A DNA stretch of 64,000 nt, taken from assembly GCA_037833965.1 (NCBI GenBank), contig AP031356.1:2874501-2938500 (forward strand), read 5' to 3'. The position numbers and the translations under genes were made by a program. Below are positions 60,487 to 64,000 of this stretch, in pieces. The notes under the pieces were generated by a model that was given only the letters and a program-made list of their open reading frames with translations, had not been told where the DNA came from and did no database searches. The stretch comes from Marchantia polymorpha subsp. ruderalis. Taxonomy: Eukaryota > Streptophyta > Marchantiopsida > Marchantiales > Marchantiaceae. Every line of letters begins with the position of its first letter. The stretch's first letter is position 1.

Positions 60487-63042
60487 CTATCTACCACTCG
60501 CAGCATCTGCGCGAAACCAAACTACTCTACTGCACTCAGCAGATCCGGTGCTGCGCCTCCTGCGCGCCGGACTGCTCCGCGTACTATCTCTACCTTGCCA
60601 GTCTTCCGACCGGCTGCGTAACCCCAGGCGTCGGAGCGCTGCAGTGACTTCCGACTGCAAGTGCGCCATAGTGTCGCGCGCACCCGACAAGAAAGTTTCT
60701 AATTTTCTCGCCACTCGCCGCCGACTCCGACTGTCACCTTCCGTCAATGCCGCCGCCCGAAGCTCGAACTCCCGGAGTGTAACCCTCTCTTGAGCTGCCA
60801 CCTCCCAATGGGTGTATCCGTTTAGACAACGAGTCACCCGTGCCGCCAACTCTCCTCGTGCCCTGCAGCTGCTCTCCACCTCTGCCAGCTGCATTTCTAA
60901 ATCCGCACGTTGTGCCCTCAAATCCGAGCACTCGGTTTGCAAGTTGCACAACAACTCCTCATCCTCCTTGCGGGCTCTTTGACTTTCCTCTAAGGCGCGC
61001 GTCTGGCGCGCAAGCTCGGCTGCTAGGACGTTGTTCTGTCTCCGCTCCTCCTGCAGTTCCGACTCGATCTTTGCCCGTATTAGTTCGGCCTCCGCCTGAC
61101 TCTTCGTCGCCGCATCCTCCTTCTGCTGCTGCAAGGCTTGGTACAGCTTCTGGGTGACCGCCAGGTGTTGTCTGAGGGCGGTGTTCCTATCCACATATAC
61201 TCCGCATCTAGAGGCCCACCTTGCCACCTTGCTCCTCGTCCTTCGCCTGATTGTCTCCACATAAGACTGCGGTTTTAAGGCACTTGCGTATTTGGATGTC
61301 TTGCGATCCAGATATCGCAGGAGTGGAACTATCTGTTCGCACAGCACTCCTGTTGGCGTTTTCTGCACCGAATCCGCTTCCTGCTCTTCCGAGCTTGTAT
61401 CATCCTCCGTCTCGAGGATTTCAGTCGCCACCGAATCCCTTGGCGACTCCCTGGAACTGTGGCGCGCAGCAGCTTCCGCTGCGACTGCTGCTCCACTGCC
61501 TGCTAAAATATCCAGGGCAGTGGGAGATCCCACTGCTTGAGCCCCTGTTCCGGCTCGATCTTCGGTTTGTGAAGGGGTCGACGCCGCAGTGACTTTTGTC
61601 ACTCTTGCACCGCCCGCTTCTGCTGCCTGTCCTTCCGGCGCAATCTGCGCGGAAGGTGTCCTTGCTGAAGGTGCGTCCGCCGAAGGCGTCCGCACACTGG
61701 TCGTTGGCTCCATCCGTCTCGCAGTCGGCGAATCCGGCTGACTCTCTGTTGTCCGACTCGCAGTCGGCCGACCAGCAGTTGTCCGACTGGGAGTCGGATA
61801 CACCCTGCGCGTCTTGACTCCACTTGGCCTGCTTGTTGGGGGCGTTCTTCCAGAAGTGCCTTCCGCCGAAGACGACCCTCTGAGGATTGTTGGCTCGTCA
61901 GCCAAACTCTCTTCCGCTTCCGGCCTGCTGTCCGGTTCAACGCGCCGTTCAGTTGGCCTTCCTTCCGTCTGTCGACCTTCAGTCATCCGACTCGCAGTCG
62001 GCCGGCTGTCAGTCCGTCCATCTCCTCCCGAAGGCCGTGGTGCCTTCTGTGCAGAGGTTTCTGCCGTCTTCCCTAGAACCTGAGCGATTATCTCTTCCTG
62101 TGTGAGATTCCGCCGGGTCGGAGTTCGCCTGGTCTCCTCAGTAACAGTTGGCATTCTGCGTGCCCTCTGTTTTGGTCGACTATGAGGCTCGGGGGTGGGC
62201 CGACCACGAGTCGGCGCAGCTGGTACTTCCGGCTGCCTGTCCTCAGGTCTCTCATCCCACTTCCGCTTGCGCGGAATGCGCTCACTTCGACGTTCTTCTG
62301 CTGCTCTGGCTGGAGCCGGAGCCGGAGGCGTACTGGCAGGTTCCTCGTCCGGATCCGTGTCTACTTCGGCCTCCCTCGAATATCTACCTGGATAAGACCG
62401 ACTCAGCTGCGGAAACCGAGTTTTCTCAGCATTCGTCAAACATCCCATCGCCCGGTAAAACACGATTAAGTAAGGCGATAGATGATTGAGCGTTCCTCCC
62501 CTCTCTTCTTGCGCATGTTGGCGCGTCACCTTCCACAGGAGCCGTGCCCAATGCACCGGAGCTCCTGACAACACTAGCTCCACGAACTCTACCTGCCAAC
62601 CATGCATGTAAGCGGTCTTGGTCGGCTGCAATATCTGCAGCAATGCCGTCGCGACATTTCTCCGCAATCGATCCTTGTAATCCCGTGTCCGGAAACCGTT
62701 CTTGGGATGTCTAGCCACCTTGAAGAGCTCATTGTAGGAGACTTCTTCCTCCTGGGACACTTTCACGCTGTCGGCCTCGAAGAGGAGATCCCCTTCCTCG
62801 CCGGCACACCTGCCCAACACCTGCGCCCAATTGCAAATTTCCCATCTCTCTGGGTGTGGGCGAAATCCGCGAGAAGGCTTGTGTCTCTCTTGCAGATACT
62901 CGCGCACCATCTCCGGACACGTCCAATTCCACCCCCAGAGGAGAAAATCGAGCTTCAGTCTCGTCAGCACATCTTGAAATGCGCGTAGACCGATCTGCGG
63001 CACCCTGAGTGGAGACACTCGCAGCTGGGGAACCTTCGACAT
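60487..63042 (-). CDS. E3 5' LTR-encoded protein (851 aa)
   Basis: Identical translation to the 3' LTR copy. It lies upstream of the TATA box, so the main LTR promoter cannot transcribe it from this LTR; it would need a promoter in the U3 leader or in flanking DNA. I see no convincing TATA box upstream of it. Confidence 0.8.
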   Translation of the reverse strand: MSKVPQLRVSPLRVPQIGLRAFQDVLTRLKLDFLLWGWNWTCPEMVREYLQERHKPSRGFRPHPERWEICNWAQVLGRCAGEEGDLLFEADSVKVSQEEEVSYNELFKVARHPKNGFRTRDYKDRLRRNVATALLQILQPTKTAYMHGWQVEFVELVLSGAPVHWARLLWKVTRQHAQEERGGTLNHLSPYLIVFYRAMGCLTNAEKTRFPQLSRSYPGRYSREAEVDTDPDEEPASTPPAPAPARAAEERRSERIPRKRKWDERPEDRQPEVPAAPTRGRPTPEPHSRPKQRARRMPTVTEETRRTPTRRNLTQEEIIAQVLGKTAETSAQKAPRPSGGDGRTDSRPTASRMTEGRQTEGRPTERRVEPDSRPEAEESLADEPTILRGSSSAEGTSGRTPPTSRPSGVKTRRVYPTPSRTTAGRPTASRTTESQPDSPTARRMEPTTSVRTPSADAPSARTPSAQIAPEGQAAEAGGARVTKVTAASTPSQTEDRAGTGAQAVGSPTALDILAGSGAAVAAEAAARHSSRESPRDSVATEILETEDDTSSEEQEADSVQKTPTGVLCEQIVPLLRYLDRKTSKYASALKPQSYVETIRRRTRSKVARWASRCGVYVDRNTALRQHLAVTQKLYQALQQQKEDAATKSQAEAELIRAKIESELQEERRQNNVLAAELARQTRALEESQRARKEDEELLCNLQTECSDLRAQRADLEMQLAEVESSCRARGELAARVTRCLNGYTHWEVAAQERVTLREFELRAAALTEGDSRSRRRVARKLETFLSGARDTMAHLQSEVTAALRRLGLRSRSEDWQGRDSTRSSPARRRRSTGSAECSRVVWFRADAASGR

Positions 63043-64000
63043 TGCGTTGCCTGCACACACAAACGTTCTCCCTTTCGCTCACTCTCTCACAATCGCCACT
63101 GCGCGTCGGCCACTCAAGCACTGACTGCTCACTCTCTCTGCGCTCGTTCAAGATCGCTACTCCCAATTCTTTCAAGGTCCGCCAAGATCCTTGTGCAACT
63201 CGTCTCCTCACTCTCTACTCTCACTGCAGGTCGCTCCGCCCTTGCGCGTAATCTTGGAACTGGAAATTGCAAAGTCAAGAATGAGAGAATGAGACTGGAG
63301 CGCAGTCTTTTCTTCTCCGATTTCAAGAACGTCCAACGTTCTTACTGGTTGCAACGTACGCAGCCGGCTATACGGCTTAACGGTTCGCCCTTTGCATGCG
63401 CGAATTCACGTCTCCGCATTGCGCGCATCCGCATGCTTCAACGTTGAATTCTCCCGCCGCCGCCACCTTCCGGACTCGAGTCCGCTGCAGGGTATACGTC
63501 GGCCCTGTTGTCTTTTCCTAACCCGCCCTTCTCCGGAGGCGTGTCGCCGCTGGTGCGTTCATTATCCGTCGGCGCCTTGATGGAGGCGCACATCCAGCCG
63601 GAGCGAATTACGCCGGCGCGCAGTCGTACCGCCTATTTTGTCCTTTATGCCTCGTCCGTTGCTGCCAGCGCATATCCGTCAGCGCAACTCATGCCAGCGC
63701 ATCCGGCCGTCAGCGCCACGTCGGAGGCGTACATCCGACCGGCGCTTTCCTTCCATGAACAGCCGCCAAAGGCGCTTCCGACTCTGAGTTGGTTTCCTCC
63801 TGTGAGCGCGTGATTCCGCCGAAGGCGCATCGCCGAGGGCGTACGGGAATCCTTTCCGGCTGTGAACCCTAGCGCGAACGGCGCATGTCCGGCTACGAGT
63901 TTTCCGACGCTCATAACTTCTCCATTCCTGATCCATCTCCGGCGCTCTTGGACTCGTTAGAACGAGCGTCCCGAGCTCTTTCTAATGCAACTTCAACCAA

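Larger units (their letters stand above)
26526..64000 (-). mobile_element. E2: family A element with deleted LTR ORF, hosting S1, S2 and E3
   Basis: In minus-strand sense: 5' LTR (interrupted; 48870 to 45841 visible, the rest beyond the right edge), primer site (45818-45801), gag (45757-42929), pol (42928-30117, interrupted by S1), polypurine tract (30092-30080), 3' LTR (30079-26526). The left target repeat is GCAGT at 26521-26525; the right one is outside the window. Both LTRs carry the same 1.3 kb deletion. Pol has a nonsense codon, so it is now defective. Confidence 0.92.
48871..64000 (-). mobile_element. E3: young, apparently complete family A element (5' end just beyond the window)
   Basis: In minus-strand sense: 5' LTR (at least 64000 to 59529), primer site, gag (59445-56617), leaky UAG, pol (56616-53776), polypurine tract, 3' LTR (53738-48871). 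The expected size is about 15.5 kb. All frames are open, and the two LTR proteins are identical. It is inserted in the E2 5' LTR; the left target repeat would be GCGTA (48866-48870). Confidence 0.95.
59529..64000 (-). repeat. E3 5' LTR (first 4472 bp seen; continues past the window)
   Basis: It runs from GGGTTATTACA (59529) to the window edge in the U3 leader. About 396 bp should remain outside, by comparison with the 3' LTR. All features repeat at +10658. Confidence 0.95.

Overview
The window looks like plant nuclear DNA, packed with nested Ty3/gypsy-type LTR retrotransposons around one island of AT-richer, low-copy sequence (19179-26525). The plant assignment rests on a primer-binding site matching the 3' end of tRNA-Asp, and on a pol order RT-RNaseH-integrase that ends in a GPY/F module without a chromodomain. 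Both point to the Athila/Tat-like (non-chromovirus) branch of plant Ty3/gypsy elements. Introns with GT-AG borders and secreted-protein genes fit a eukaryote. I cannot name the species; an early-diverging land plant is only a guess.

Two related families are present. Family A (LTR starts TGTGGTAACACAC) supplies E1 (1-6538, minus), E5 (17641-19178, minus, LTR fragment), E2 (26526 to beyond the right edge, minus) and E3 (48871 to beyond the right edge, minus). Family B (LTR starts TGTGGTACCCCAC) supplies E4 (6539-17640, plus) and two solo LTRs, S1 (30832-40797) and S2 (33913-38475), both in minus orientation. All LTRs end in GGGTTATTACA. Nesting on the left: E1 lies in the gag of E4, and E4 lies in the LTR of E5. 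Nesting on the right: S2 lies in S1, S1 lies in the integrase region of E2, E3 lies in the 5' LTR of E2, and E2 lies in a host gene.

The unusual biology is in the LTRs. They are 4.9 kb (A) or 5.4 kb (B), and each carries a sense-strand ORF of about 850-970 codons upstream of the LTR TATA box, so in U3. The protein has a conserved N-terminal domain of about 210 residues, a long Pro/Ser/Thr/Arg-rich linker, a C-terminal coiled coil and a basic tail. I do not recognise it. Gag and protease share one frame. That frame ends in UAG followed by CAA-YYA, the tobacco-mosaic-virus type of leaky stop, and pol continues in the same frame. E3 looks complete and very young, since its two LTRs match wherever compared. 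Both LTRs of E2 share the same 1.3 kb deletion of the LTR ORF's N-terminal domain, so an element lacking that domain was still copied.

The host island holds a small family of secreted-protein genes: one apparently intact gene (19698-20481), two broken copies (23011-23586 and 25759-26525) and a decayed fragment (21960-22175), with inverted flanking duplications. The three longer copies share a predicted intron that joins exon 1 to a tiny last exon (Ser-Pro-stop). Between them lies a diverged reading frame (23932-24597) related to the N-terminal domain of the LTR-encoded protein, interrupted by one stop codon. E2 sits inside the signal-peptide coding part of the last gene copy and is oriented so that its LTR promoter would read into that gene in sense.
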